64,000 bases of DNA from assembly GCA_009691845.1 (NCBI GenBank), contig SIAJ01000002.1, forward strand, positions 101,090 to 165,089, given 5' to 3'. Shown here in pieces: positions 1-11,600 of this stretch. Made by a program: the position numbers and the translations under genes. The stretch is from Gemmataceae bacterium. GTDB lineage: Bacteria > Planctomycetota > Planctomycetia > Gemmatales > Gemmataceae. Position 1 is the first letter of the stretch. Every line of letters begins with the position of its first letter. The notes below the pieces were generated by a model. It ran no database searches, had not been told where the DNA came from, and saw only the letters and a list, made by a program, of their open reading frames with translations.

Positions 1-3000
1 GCAAGACTCCGGCCCTTTCACGCACGGGGGACGCGAAGCCGTTCGATGCCAACGGCGATGGGACCATCCTCGGCGAAGGCCTCGGCATCATCGTGTTGAA
101 GCGTCTCGCGGATGCCGAACGCGATGGCGACCGAATCTATGCGGTCCTGAAAGCGATTGGCACATCGAGCGACGGCAAAGGCAACGCGGTTTATGCCCCG
201 ACCGTTCACGGGCAGGTGCGTTGCTTGCAGAACGCTTACGAACAAGCGGGCGTGTCGCCGGCCACGATCGAGTTGATCGAGGCTCATGGCACCGGCACTA
301 AAGTCGGCGATTCGGTCGAGGCCACCGCGCTATCGCAAGTATTCCGCGACTCGAAGCGGGATGGAACGTGGTGTGCTCTCGGTTCCGTCAAGTCGATGAT
401 TGGCCACACGAAGGCGGCGGCCGGTGCGGCAGGAATCATCAAGGCCACGCTCGCGCTTTACAACAAGGTTCTGCCGCCGACGATCAAGGTGCAACAACCG
501 GTCGAGCCATTGGAACCTGGTAAATCGCCGGTGTACGTGAACACGGAGAAACGCCCCTGGCTGCCGAATCGCGACCATCCAAGGCGAGCGGGCATGAGTG
601 CCTTCGGCTTCGGCGGCAGTAATTTTCACGCGGTGTTGGAAGAATACAAGCCTGCGAAACTGGCTCCCGACTGGGACGGCCAAACGCAGATCGTCGCCTT
701 CTCGGGTGAATCGAAGGCTCAGCTTCTGCAACAGCTTTCGGCGTGGCCAAGCACGAACAGTTGGGGAGAGTTTTGCAACGCGGCTGCCAGGAGCCGGGCA
801 TCGTTCGACGGCAACGCAATCTGCCGTCTCTTGTTTGTCCTTCAGGAGCCTGAATCGCAAGCGAAGGTCTTCGCCGCCGCGAAGGCAAAGCTGGAATCCG
901 AGCCTAACGCTCGTTCCTGGTCACTGCCGGCGGCCTACTTCGGCAGCGGCCCGGCTTCGGGGAAAATCGGCGTCCTGTTCCCTGGCCAGGGTTCGCAACG
1001 CGTCGGCATGTTGCGCGATTTGGCTTGCTCCTTCCCGGCCATGCTCGACTCCTTAAGCGAGGCCGAGAAGGACTGGAATAATCCGAAACGACTGATCGAC
1101 TTCATCTATCCACACTCGTCCTTCACGGCGGAATCGCGGGCCGCGAACGAAACCAGCCTTCGAGCGACCGAGATTGCTCAGCCGGCCCTCGGTGCAGTCA
1201 ACCTTGGAGCCTGGCGAACGCTCCAACACTTCGGCATCACGGCGAGTGCTTTCGCAGGACACAGCTACGGCGAACTCGTCGCCTTGTGTGCAGCCGGTGC
1301 CTATTCGCCAACGGAGTTGCATGACCTGTCACGCGAACGTGGCGGGCTGATGGCGTCGATTCAAGGGAACGATGCCGGCACCATGCTGGCTGCGATGGCC
1401 CCGCTCGCGGAAATCGAGCAGGTGCTGAAGGAAGAGAATCTCGCACTCGTGATTGCCAATCGCAATTCGCCGACGCAAAACGTCCTGAGTGGCAGCACAA
1501 CGGAGATCGAACGGGCTGAGACGTTATTTCGGAAGCGGAATCTACGTTGCACGCGTCTTCCGGTGGCCGCTGGCTTTCATAGCCCGCTCGTTGCTCGTGC
1601 CAAGCGGCCCTTCCAGGCCTGTCTCGAAAGCGTCGAGATTCGTGAGAAGTCGGTGCCGGTCTACGCCAACCTGAATGCCCGCAAGTATCCAGACTGCATC
1701 GATGACACGAGAGAATGGCTGGCCGAGCAACTCGTCCAACCCGTCGAATTTGTCAAACTGATCGAGAACATGGCCGGCGATGGCATCCGGACCTTCATTG
1801 AAGTTGGTCCTGGTTCGGTCCTCACGCGTTTGACGGAAGCCACACTTGCGGTGAAGCCGGAATTCGCCGACTGCGATTGCTTTGCGATTGACGCCTCGTC
1901 CGGCAAGAAGTCCGGCCTGCTTGATCTGGCGAATATGCTCGCACGGCTGGCCGCACGAGGACACGCGGTCGATCTTTGCACCTGGGGAGCTGGCCAAAAT
2001 TATCCAGTCTCCCAGGCTAAGGCAGGCCTGACCGTGCCGATCACGGGTGCCAACTACGTTCGCCCGAAACCCGTGAAACCGAAGCCGCCGGCAAAGAAAG
2101 CCATTGCATCTGTTCCGCAGCCTGAACGACCTCCGCAGAGAACCTTGATGAACGAACCGATTCAGAAGCCGGCCGAACCCTCGCCCACTGGGATGTCAGC
2201 GGCATTGAGCATCACCCAGCAAAGCCTGTTGGCCTTCCAGCGCATGCAAGAAGAGACGGCCAAGCTGCACAAACAATTCCTGGAGAACCAGCATTCCGCC
2301 CTGGCCACGCTCCATGCCTTGGTTGCTCAACAACAGGCGTTGCTGATGGGGCAGCCCATGCCGCCCGTCACGTGGGTGCAGAACTCCGCTTCTGCACCGC
2401 CAATTTCGGTTCCGCAAAGCGTGGCACAAAAGCCAGCACCCGATGCGTGGGTGCAGAACTCCGCTTCTGCACCGCCAATTCTGGAACAGAAGCGGAGTTC
2501 TGTTCCCGCACGCATCGACGAAAAGCAGCACTCTATTCCGACGGGGAAGGATACGAGCAGCATCCTCCTGTCCGTCGTCGCCGAGAAAACCGGCTACCCA
2601 GCCGATATGCTCGGGCTCGACATGGCACTCGACGCGGATCTGGGGATCGACTCCATCAAACGCGTCGAAATCCTGTCCGCCTTGCAAGAGCGGATTCCCG
2701 ACGCACCGGCCGCGAAGCCGGAACATCTCGGCACGTTGCACACTCTCCGAGACATCGTGAATTTCCTGGGCGGAACTCAGGACAGACCCAATACAGTCGC
2801 CGAGGCGAAGCCGGCCGCGGCCGAGCCCAAACCGACCTCGCAAAGTAACATTGCCGAAACCCTCTTGGCCGTCGTTGCCGAGAAGACCGGCTACCCCGCC
2901 GACATGCTTGGCCTCGATATGGCACTCGATGCGGACCTGGGAATCGACTCCATCAAACGCGTCGAAATCTTGTCCGCCTTGCAAGAGAGGATTCCCGACG

Positions 3001-5630
3001 CACCGGCCGCAAAGCCGGAACATCTGGGCACACTCCACACGCTACGCGATATTGCCACGTTTCTAAGTTCGAATGCGACAATCGCTCCCGTTCTGGAGGC
3101 CCCCCGCCCTTTCGAATTGGCGCTCACTCACGGCTCCGCTGAGAGTGAGCGCGTTCCCGAGCAGACGATTTCCGTCGAACATTCTGAAGTGCCGGTCGTA
3201 CCCGAATTGCCCGCTCCGGCCAATAGTCGGGTGGTCAGAAAGTGCATTCGGACGGTACCGATCGATCTCGAACTGTCCCGGCCGCGAGTGCGGTTCGACA
3301 CGTTCGCTCCTGTGTGGTTGATCGGCAATGCTTCGAGTTTCGCCGCCAAGCTCTTGCAACAATTCGATGCGGTCGGTTGCAAGCCCCAACTGATCTCGTG
3401 GAACGACACGGCATCCTCTTACGATCCCAAAGGCCTGGCCGGTTTGGTGCTGCTCGCACCAGACGAGGCCGGTCCCTCCGATTTGCCGCTGCGCGCGATT
3501 CGCTGGCTCAAGCGGGCAGCACCCGCCCTGGAGGAGTCCGCCCGTTCCAGCGGAGCGTTCTTTGCCACGATCACGAATCTCGATGGCATGTTCGGCTTTG
3601 GACCACTCGATGCCGCGAGCGATCCGATTCACGGTGGCCTGGCTGGTCTCAGCAAGACCGCTTCGCACGAGTGGCCCAAGATTGCTTGCAAGGCAATCGA
3701 CATCGATCCCAATGTGCTGAGCGATGTTCCCCAGATCCTCGTTGAAGAGATTTTGACCGCCGGTCCTCTCGAGGTCGGGCTGCATGCCAGGGGACGAGTC
3801 GCTCTCCAACTGGCGGACATCCCGGCCGTGCTTCCCGCGGGAGAAGCCTGCCTGCTTTCCGAACGGGACGTGGTAATCGTCACGGGTGGTGCCCGCGGCG
3901 TGACGGCCGAATCTCTGTTACCACTCGTCCGAGAATCGAAGCCACGTCTTGTGCTTCTGGGCCGCACTCCGTTGCCCGGCAAGGAGCCGGATTGGCTGGT
4001 AAATAGGACTGGCGAATCCCAGATCAAAGCTGCAGTCATTGCCAATACAGGCAAGGCATTGACCCCACGCCAGATCGGCGAGGAATGTCGTCGCATCACC
4101 GCTCAACGTGAGATTCTCCACAACATCAAACGGCTTAGCGAGGCCGGAGCTACCGTCGAATACCTTGCCATCGACGTCCAGAATGCAGCAGCCTTGACAC
4201 CCGCTCTGGCCGACGTCCGTCGACGGCTCGGGCCGATTGCCGCCCTCGTCCACGGGGCGGGCGTGATTGCCGATCGCCGAATCGAAGACCTCACTGAAGA
4301 GCAGTTCTTGAACGTGTACGACACCAAAGTCGTTGGACTTAGGAATCTGCTCGCAGCGACCGAAGACGATCCGTTGAAGGCGATTGTCCTCTTTTCCTCT
4401 TCCACCGGTCGCTTTGGCCGAACGGGACAGGTGGCCTATGCGGTCGCGAATGAGGTGCTGAACAAGACCGCACAGATTCTCTCGCGATCGAAACTGCACT
4501 GCCGCGTGGTCGCCTTGAACTGGGGCCCGTGGGATGGAGGCATGGTAACGCCAGCATTGGCCAAGCTGTTCGAGAAAGAAGGCCTCGGGCTGATTCCGCT
4601 TGCGGAAGGTGGCGAAACACTGCTTCGCGAACTCTCCTCCGGTGATCGGCCGGCAGAAGTCGTGATTCTCGCGGAGCCGATTGGGGCGATTGAATCTGTC
4701 CCGGCCACGGCCACGCCCACTACTGGCCCCGGGTTGGTTCAAACCTTCGAACGGCGGATCACACTGGCCGATCATCCCGTATTGCGTTCGCACGTCATCG
4801 GCGAAAAAGCGGTCGTGCCGTTTGTGTTGCACGTGGAGTGGATGGCCCATGCCGCGATGCATGGCCACCCGGGGTTGAAGTTTCATGGCTTCGACGATCT
4901 GCGTATTTTTCAGGGCATTCACGTCGAGGAAGCGAATGCAACCACGATTCAGGTGCTGTCTGGGAAAGCCATACGCAAGGACGGCCTCTTTCAGGTGCCG
5001 GTCGAGATTCGCGGCAAGAAGAACGACCGCGAGGTGACCCATTCGCGTGGCGAAATTGTTCTGGCCGAGCGCCTGCCCGATTCGGCCTTCGCGTCCGCAC
5101 CACCGGAAACCGGGCCGTTCCCCTACAAACCGGAAGAAGTTTACGAGTACATTTTGTTTCATGGCCCCGACCTTCGGGCCCTCGGCCGCATCGATGGCAT
5201 GGGCGATATCGGTGCGATTGCCTACACGCAGTCTGCGCCTTCACCGATCATGTGGATGAATGCTCCCGTTCGCGGTGCCTGGCTAGCCGACCCGCTTGCT
5301 CTTGATGCCGCGTTCCAACTGTTAAGCGTGTGGAGTTACCAGAAGCACCGGGCGGTTTCCTTGCCCTGTTTCGTTGGACGTTATCGTCAGTTTCGCCGGG
5401 CTTTTCCAACCGACGGGGCCCTCATTTTTGCTCGCATCACACGCGATAACGGCACCACCGCTCGGGCCGAAGTCGATTTCATCGATGCGGATGGCCGAAC
5501 TGTTGCACGCATGACCGACGTCGAACACGTGATCGACGCATCGTTGAACGAGGCGTTTCGTCGTGGCCGCATTCACTCGCCGACTGGCACGGGCACGATC
5601 GCCACTCAAATTGGGAGCCGCCTGCGTTGA
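1..5630 (+). CDS. PfaA/Pfa2-like PUFA-type polyketide/fatty acid synthase, 5'-truncated by window edge
   Basis: This is a multidomain megasynthase that would extend and reduce acyl chains on its own carrier domains. The frame is open to the left edge and codes for ketosynthase sequence from the third base, so the true start and the KS active-site Cys lie outside. Numbered from the ATG at 93: KS remainder with HGTGT (about 65) and KSMIGHTKAAAG; malonyl-type AT (about 295-600) with FPGQGSQ and GHSYGE (about 389); a proline-rich linker; two ACP domains with LGIDSIKRVEIL, phosphopantetheine Ser at 854 and 953; a ketoreductase (about 1255-1480) with TGGARG and a Ser/Tyr pair; and a C-terminal hot-dog PS-DH-like region. 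The order KS-AT-ACP-ACP-KR-PS-DH matches myxobacterial Pfa2 and marine PfaA. It overlaps the next gene by 3 nt. Palindromic repeats lie in the linkers at 2372-2513 and 3120-3152. The final lipid product cannot be read from sequence. Confidence 0.93.
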   Translation, partial: KTPALSRTGDAKPFDANGDGTILGEGLGIIVLKRLADAERDGDRIYAVLKAIGTSSDGKGNAVYAPTVHGQVRCLQNAYEQAGVSPATIELIEAHGTGTKVGDSVEATALSQVFRDSKRDGTWCALGSVKSMIGHTKAAAGAAGIIKATLALYNKVLPPTIKVQQPVEPLEPGKSPVYVNTEKRPWLPNRDHPRRAGMSAFGFGGSNFHAVLEEYKPAKLAPDWDGQTQIVAFSGESKAQLLQQLSAWPSTNSWGEFCNAAARSRASFDGNAICRLLFVLQEPESQAKVFAAAKAKLESEPNARSWSLPAAYFGSGPASGKIGVLFPGQGSQRVGMLRDLACSFPAMLDSLSEAEKDWNNPKRLIDFIYPHSSFTAESRAANETSLRATEIAQPALGAVNLGAWRTLQHFGITASAFAGHSYGELVALCAAGAYSPTELHDLSRERGGLMASIQGNDAGTMLAAMAPLAEIEQVLKEENLALVIANRNSPTQNVLSGSTTEIERAETLFRKRNLRCTRLPVAAGFHSPLVARAKRPFQACLESVEIREKSVPVYANLNARKYPDCIDDTREWLAEQLVQPVEFVKLIENMAGDGIRTFIEVGPGSVLTRLTEATLAVKPEFADCDCFAIDASSGKKSGLLDLANMLARLAARGHAVDLCTWGAGQNYPVSQAKAGLTVPITGANYVRPKPVKPKPPAKKAIASVPQPERPPQRTLMNEPIQKPAEPSPTGMSAALSITQQSLLAFQRMQEETAKLHKQFLENQHSALATLHALVAQQQALLMGQPMPPVTWVQNSASAPPISVPQSVAQKPAPDAWVQNSASAPPILEQKRSSVPARIDEKQHSIPTGKDTSSILLSVVAEKTGYPADMLGLDMALDADLGIDSIKRVEILSALQERIPDAPAAKPEHLGTLHTLRDIVNFLGGTQDRPNTVAEAKPAAAEPKPTSQSNIAETLLAVVAEKTGYPADMLGLDMALDADLGIDSIKRVEILSALQERIPDAPAAKPEHLGTLHTLRDIATFLSSNATIAPVLEAPRPFELALTHGSAESERVPEQTISVEHSEVPVVPELPAPANSRVVRKCIRTVPIDLELSRPRVRFDTFAPVWLIGNASSFAAKLLQQFDAVGCKPQLISWNDTASSYDPKGLAGLVLLAPDEAGPSDLPLRAIRWLKRAAPALEESARSSGAFFATITNLDGMFGFGPLDAASDPIHGGLAGLSKTASHEWPKIACKAIDIDPNVLSDVPQILVEEILTAGPLEVGLHARGRVALQLADIPAVLPAGEACLLSERDVVIVTGGARGVTAESLLPLVRESKPRLVLLGRTPLPGKEPDWLVNRTGESQIKAAVIANTGKALTPRQIGEECRRITAQREILHNIKRLSEAGATVEYLAIDVQNAAALTPALADVRRRLGPIAALVHGAGVIADRRIEDLTEEQFLNVYDTKVVGLRNLLAATEDDPLKAIVLFSSSTGRFGRTGQVAYAVANEVLNKTAQILSRSKLHCRVVALNWGPWDGGMVTPALAKLFEKEGLGLIPLAEGGETLLRELSSGDRPAEVVILAEPIGAIESVPATATPTTGPGLVQTFERRITLADHPVLRSHVIGEKAVVPFVLHVEWMAHAAMHGHPGLKFHGFDDLRIFQGIHVEEANATTIQVLSGKAIRKDGLFQVPVEIRGKKNDREVTHSRGEIVLAERLPDSAFASAPPETGPFPYKPEEVYEYILFHGPDLRALGRIDGMGDIGAIAYTQSAPSPIMWMNAPVRGAWLADPLALDAAFQLLSVWSYQKHRAVSLPCFVGRYRQFRRAFPTDGALIFARITRDNGTTARAEVDFIDADGRTVARMTDVEHVIDASLNEAFRRGRIHSPTGTGTIATQIGSRLR
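2372..2513. repeat. In-frame direct and inverted repeat cluster in the AT-ACP linker
   Basis: A 34-nt unit occurs identically at 2372-2405 and 2447-2480, each encoding WVQNSASAPPI. A third copy at about 2483-2513 is inverted relative to the second, so 2445-2513 can form an imperfect hairpin whose two strands are both translated (WVQNSASAPPI and EQKRSSVPAR). It lies in the low-complexity linker between AT and the first ACP and keeps the frame. Confidence 0.8.
3120..3152. repeat. In-frame palindrome after the second ACP
   Basis: Perfect 10-bp arms (3120-3129 and 3143-3152, GCGCTCACTC and its complement) flank a 13-nt loop. It is translated in frame as part of the linker between ACP2 and the reductase region. 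Confidence 0.7.
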
Positions 5631-8600
5631 GACGGCAATTCGAGCGCATCGCCATCGTCGGCATCGGTGGTCTGTTTCCGGGCAGTGCCGACCTCGACCG
5701 GTTCTGGTCGAACGTCCGGTCCGCGAAGGACCTGTCGTCGGATCCGCCGCCGGGCCGCTGGGCGATTGAGCCGCACCACGTCCTGGATAATCGGGGAATT
5801 TTCCCAGACCGAGTACCCACTCTGCGTGGCTACTATTTGCAACCTTTCGCCGCCGATCTGGATGGGGTAAATCTCAACGGTTGGCCGATCGCGGAACTCG
5901 ACCCGGTCTTTCATCTCGCGCTGCACATCGGCAACGCGGCCTGGCGAAGTGCGGTCACTGCTCCCATCGACCGCGAACGTTGTGGCGTGATCCTGGGCAA
6001 CATCGCTCTGCCTATTGAGAAGGCGAACGCACTCACACTCGAAATGTTTGGGCCGAAGCTCGGACTCTTTCACCCGAAAAGCCAAACGAATCCGTTGAAC
6101 CGACATTCCACGGGGCTGCCGGCCGCACTTCTTGCACGGGGGCTCGGCTTCGGGCTAGGGGGCTTCGCCCTCGATGCGGCCTGTGCTTCGTCGCTGTACG
6201 CGTTGAAATTGGCTTGCGATGAATTGCAATCCGGCCGGGCCGATGCGATGATTGCCGGCGGGCTGGTTCGGCCCGATTCGCTCTACACACAAATGGGCTT
6301 CGCTCAACTTCGAGCCCTCTCGCCCACCGGACGCTGCTCCCCGTTTGATGCCCAAGCCAATGGTCTGGTCGTCGGGGAAGGTGGCTGTGCCTTCGTGTTG
6401 AAACGCCTGAGCGATGCGTACGCTCATGGCGATTCGATCCACGGCGTGATTGCGGGAATCGGCTTATCGAACGACGTCGAAGGCAATGTTCTTCAGCCCG
6501 CCAGTGAGGGCCAACTGCGGGCACTTCACGCAGCCTACAAGCAAGCTGGCTGGCGGCCGAGCGATGTGCAACTCATCGAGTGCCACGCCACCGGCACACC
6601 GACCGGCGATGCCGTCGAATTTGACAGTTTGCGAAAGCTGTGGAAGGATGAACCAGGGCGTGCTGTCATCGGCGGCGTGAAGTCAACCGTAGGTCATTTG
6701 CTGACGGGGGCGGGAGCGGCATCGCTGGCGAAAGTGCTCCTGGCCATGAAAAACCGTACGTTGCCACCGACGGCGAACTTCGATAAACCCTCGGCCACCT
6801 TGGGCTATGAGGGAGGCCCGTTCCGAATTCTGAAAGCCGCCGAGTCCTGGGAGTCGATCGGCCCACTCCGTGCCGCGATCAATGGCTTCGGCTTCGGCGG
6901 CATCAACGCCCATGTGCTCATAGAGGAGCCGACGGAACTCGTGAATCGAGCGACGGTCGTCCAGGTGCCCGAGATGCCGCGTGCGTCCATCGCGGTCGTG
7001 AGGCTGGCCTCGCGAACCGGTACTCCGATCGAATCACTGACGATCCCCATTACCCGCTTTCGCATCCCGCCCACTGAACTCGCGGAAATGCTGCCTCAAC
7101 AGACACTGATGTTGCAGATCGCGGCTGAGGCGATGGATTCTTGCTCTCCCCCGCTCCCTCCCCAAAGTGGAGAGAGGGAGCGACTGGGCGTCTTCATCGG
7201 CGTCAGCCTCGATACGAACACGACCAACTATTTCCTCCGCTGGAAAGCCGGTGAAATCGATCAATCCCTGAAGGATCAGGTTCATCCGGCACTCACGGCC
7301 AATCGAACGATGGGCTCGCTCGCCAGCATCGCGGCCAGCCGAGTCGCTCGCTTCCTCGGTGCCGGCGGGCCTAGTTTTGCCGTGTGCGATGAAGAAGCCG
7401 GCGGACTGCGGGCAGTCTCGCTCGCGGTCGAGGCTCTGCAAAAACATGAAATTGATCGAGCCCTGGCCGGTGCGGTCGAGTTCGCCACCGACCCGCGTTA
7501 TGGCGGCTCCCAAGATGGTGCCGGGGCCGTGGTGTTGAAACGACTCGACGATGCCAAACGCGATGGCGACCGAATCCTCGCAGTGATTGACGGAGTACAA
7601 TCGGTCCAGGTCGCAAATGTGCAACGCCCCACTTGTGGCGCGGCTTCCGGAATTCTGGAGTTCATCGACCGCTGTCGCGATCTCGATCAGGAACGCACGA
7701 CGATCAACGGACGGCCCGCCTTCTGGATTCACGATCGAGCGAATGGGCCTCGGCGAGCAACTGTCCAGGCGTGCAACCTCGGCCGGTTTGGCGTTCGCGT
7801 ATCCCTCACCGAGTGGGAACAGGCCACCAGTCCTGTCCCAATTCCGGCAGGCCTGGAGGCCCGCCGCCACGGCTTGTTCCCATTCAGTGGCGACTCGGTT
7901 GAAGAGATTCTGAATCAGCTAAGTAAGTTCTCCAGTCAGACGGGAGTCACACCGGACGAACTCGCAAGTCGATTGTGGCAATTGCGTGCCGGTTCATCCG
8001 CGAAACGGTTTCAGCTCGCGTTTGTCGCCGCCGACCGTTTGCAACTGCAACAACGAATCGCGCAGGCACAGGATCACCTGCAACGGAGGCCGCACGAGTC
8101 GATTGCCGACGGAATCTACTTTTCGCCGAAACCACTCGGTGGCGAGATCGCGTTCGTCTATCCCGGCTCGGGCAATCACTTCGCGGGCATGGGGCGCGAA
8201 CTTGGCGTGGCGTTTCCGCATGTGCTCCATCGGCAGATGGCCGAGAATCAGCATCTGCGGAGCCAGTATCACGCGGACGAAATATGGGGAACCGCCTCGC
8301 TCGATCAGCTCTTGCCACGAGAGTTGATCTTCGCACAGGTCGCGCTAGGCACGCTCGTCAGCGATTTGCTCACATCGTTCAACGTGCGGGCGCACGCGGT
8401 CGTTCCGTACAGTCTTGGTGAATCGGCCGGACTGTATGGCACCCGGGCCTGGCAGGATCGCGACGAGATGTTCCGTCGCATGAAGGAGTCGTCGCTATTC
8501 GTGACCGATCTGGCAGGGCCGTGCAACGCGGCACGCAGAAAATGGAAATTACCGACCGATCGGCCGGTCGATTGGCTCACGGGCGTGATCTCGGCCTCGC

Positions 8601-11600
8601 CGGAACGGGTGTTGCAGGCGATATCGGAATCCGGGCGCGTCTATCTGCAAATCGTGAACACGCCCGAAGACTGCGTCATCGGTGGCGAACGTGTCGCCGT
8701 CGAGGCCGTCGTTCGCAAACTGGGTGCCTCGTTTATCGAGGTTCGTGGGGTTTCCACGGCACATTGCGAAGTCGCCGAGCCAGTGCAAGATGCCTACCGC
8801 GAGTTGCACTTGTTGCCGACGTTTCATCCCGAAGGAATCCGCTACTACAGCGGGGCCTGGGGACGTGCCTACTCGCTCAATCGCGAATCAGCGGCGGATG
8901 CCATCATGGCAGCCGCGATGGACACGATCGATTTTCCCGCCGTGGTCAATGCGGCCTATGCGGACGGCGTTCGCCTCTTCGTCGAGGTTGGACCCGGATC
9001 TTCGTGCTCGCGGATGATTGGCTCGATCCTCGCCGGCAAACCCCATCTTGCAATCGCAGCCTGCGTTCCGAGGAAAGATGACGTTGCGGTTGTTTTGAAC
9101 GTGCTCGCGAATCTCTTTGCCGAGGGCGTTCCCGTCGATTTGTCGAAACTCGTTCCGCGTCAGTCGGATTCCAAACCGGCTCGAACCGAGGCGACCAGTA
9201 CATTGCCGGTCGGGTATCAGCCAAAGCAAATAAATGTGGCAGTGGCTTGTAGGTCAGATTTCCAACCTGAGCGAGATGTCTGCGCTCAGGTTGGAAACCT
9301 GAATTACGAAGACACAACGCACATGATCTCGCCCGTCGTAATCCTCACCGACACGCAAACGGCCACGCTCCATGCCCACGAAGAATTCTTACGCTTCTCG
9401 ACTTCACTTCAGCAGCATTTTGGCCAGGTGATCGCTCAACAAACGCAGATGATGTCGCAGGGAGCCCTGCCACTTCCCATCCCCGAACGGACCGTGCCAA
9501 CCGAGATTCCAAGAGCGCTCGACTTCGAGGCGTGCATGGAATTCGCCCGCGGATTGGTGGGCAATGTGCTCGGCCCACGTTTCGCGGACATCGATTCGTT
9601 CCCCACTCGCGTTCGTTTGCCGGACGGCCCGCTGCAACTCGTGGATCGCATCGTCACCATCGAAGGCGAACCGCTGTCGATGACCTCTGGCAGTTTGATG
9701 ACGGAGCATCGTGTTCGCGACGACCGCTGGTATCTCGATCTCGGTCGAATCCCCGCTTGCATCGCCATCGAGGCCGGTCAGGCAGACCTCTTTCTCTCCA
9801 GTTATTTGGGCATCGACTTCAAGACGAGGGGCCTGGCTTGCTACCGCCTACTCGATGCGGCCGTCACGTTCCACCGCGACTTACCAACCGTCGGCGAGTT
9901 GATCCGTTACGACATTCGCATTGACCACTTCTTTCGCCAGGGGAACACGTACCTGTTCCGTTTCAACTTCGAAGGCAGCGTGAATGGCAAACCCTTGCTC
10001 ACGATGCGAGACGGTAGTGCCGGCTTCTTCACGGCCGAGGAACTTGCGGCCGGGAAAGGGGTCATTCACACGGCCCTCGATCTCAAGCCGATTCCAGGAA
10101 AGCAGCCGGCCGATTGGGCTCCATTCGTACCGCTTCGAGACGAATCGCTCAGCAATGCCCGTGTCGATGCCCTTCGAGCAGGCGATCTGGTTGCCGCATT
10201 CGGCCCCGAGTTTTCGCGAGCGAGGTTGAGTAACCCGATGCGACTCCCCGGTGGAATGCTCAAGTTGGTTGATCGCGTCGAACGAATCGAGCCAACCGGC
10301 GGCCGGTATGGCCTTGGCCGCATCCGCTGCGAGGCCGACATTCACCCGGACGATTGGTTCTTGACCTGCCACTTCGTAGACGATCAGGTCATGCCCGGCA
10401 CGCTAATGTACGAGTGCTGCCTGCATTCACTACGCGTGCTGCTGATGCGCATGGGTTGGGTCTGCGAAGAAGGCGAGGCGACCTTTGAACCCGTGCCCGG
10501 CGTGGCGAGCAAGTTGAAGTGCCGAGGCCAGGTGATCGCGACGACGAAGAAAGTGACCTACGAAATCTCAGTGAAGGAGATCGGCTTCCGACCCGAGCCC
10601 TTCGTGATTTGCGACGCGTTGATGTATGCCGACGGCAAGCCGATCGTGGATATTGCGAATTTGTCTTTGCGCCTGCGTGGGCTGACGCGAGAGCGGTTGA
10701 ATGAGATTTGGGGGCCTGAATTCGACGGCACACGGAGTGTGCCTACTACTTTGGTCTTTTCCCGCGAGCAGGTTTTAGAATTCGCCACCGGCAGCCCGTC
10801 GAACGCCTTTGGCGATCGCTATCGTCCCTTTGATCGCGATCGGTTCATCGCCCGATTGCCCGCACCGCCTTACTCCTTTATCGATCGAGTCACGCGAATT
10901 GCGAACTGCGAACAATGGAAGCTCGCACCGGGCGGCGAGGCCGAGGTCGAATACGCGGTGCCGCGAGATGCCTGGTACTTCGCGTCCAATCGATGTGAGA
11001 CGATGCCGTATTGCGTGTTGAACGAAATTGCCCTGCAGGCGTGCGGGTGGATGGCGGCGTACCTTGGCTCGGCATTGACGAGTCCGCATGCGATGCGTTT
11101 CCGCAATCTTGGCGGGAACGCGATTCAACATGCGGCCATCACGCCGGTTTCCGGATTGCTGACGACCAAGATCAAGCTGACAAAGGTTTCCCCGGCTGCG
11201 GGGATGATCATCTTGCAGTTTGATTTCGTAACGCGTGATGCGAATGGCCCGGTCTACTCGGGGGACACAACCTTCGGCTTCTTCACTCTTGAATCACTGG
11301 CAAATCAGGTCGGCATGAAGGATGCGTCGTTCCTCGATCTTTCTGGGGCGTCGCCGGACCGAATGCCAACGGAGGCCCCGTTCCCCGATGCGATCTTGCG
11401 GATGATCGACACGATTTCCTGGAACACCATCACCGGCGGGCCAAAGGGCCTTGGTGCAATCGAGGGCCGGGCTCGTGTGAATCCGGAGGCGTGGTTCTTC
11501 AAGGCCCACTTCTTCCAGGATCCGGTTTGGCCCGGCTCGCTGGGTCTCGAATCGATCGTGCAGTTGTTGAAAGCACACGCCCATTCGCGCTGGGGCGAGC

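Noticed and set aside
2372..2513. CRISPR-like or VNTR interpretation of the repeats
   Set aside because: Only two direct copies plus one inverted copy, unequal spacing and in-frame coding; not a CRISPR array.
3918..5162. 414-codon frame on the - strand
   Set aside because: It lies antisense to the ketoreductase/PS-DH part of the first megasynthase; composition is that of a GC-rich shadow frame, with no domain or RBS.
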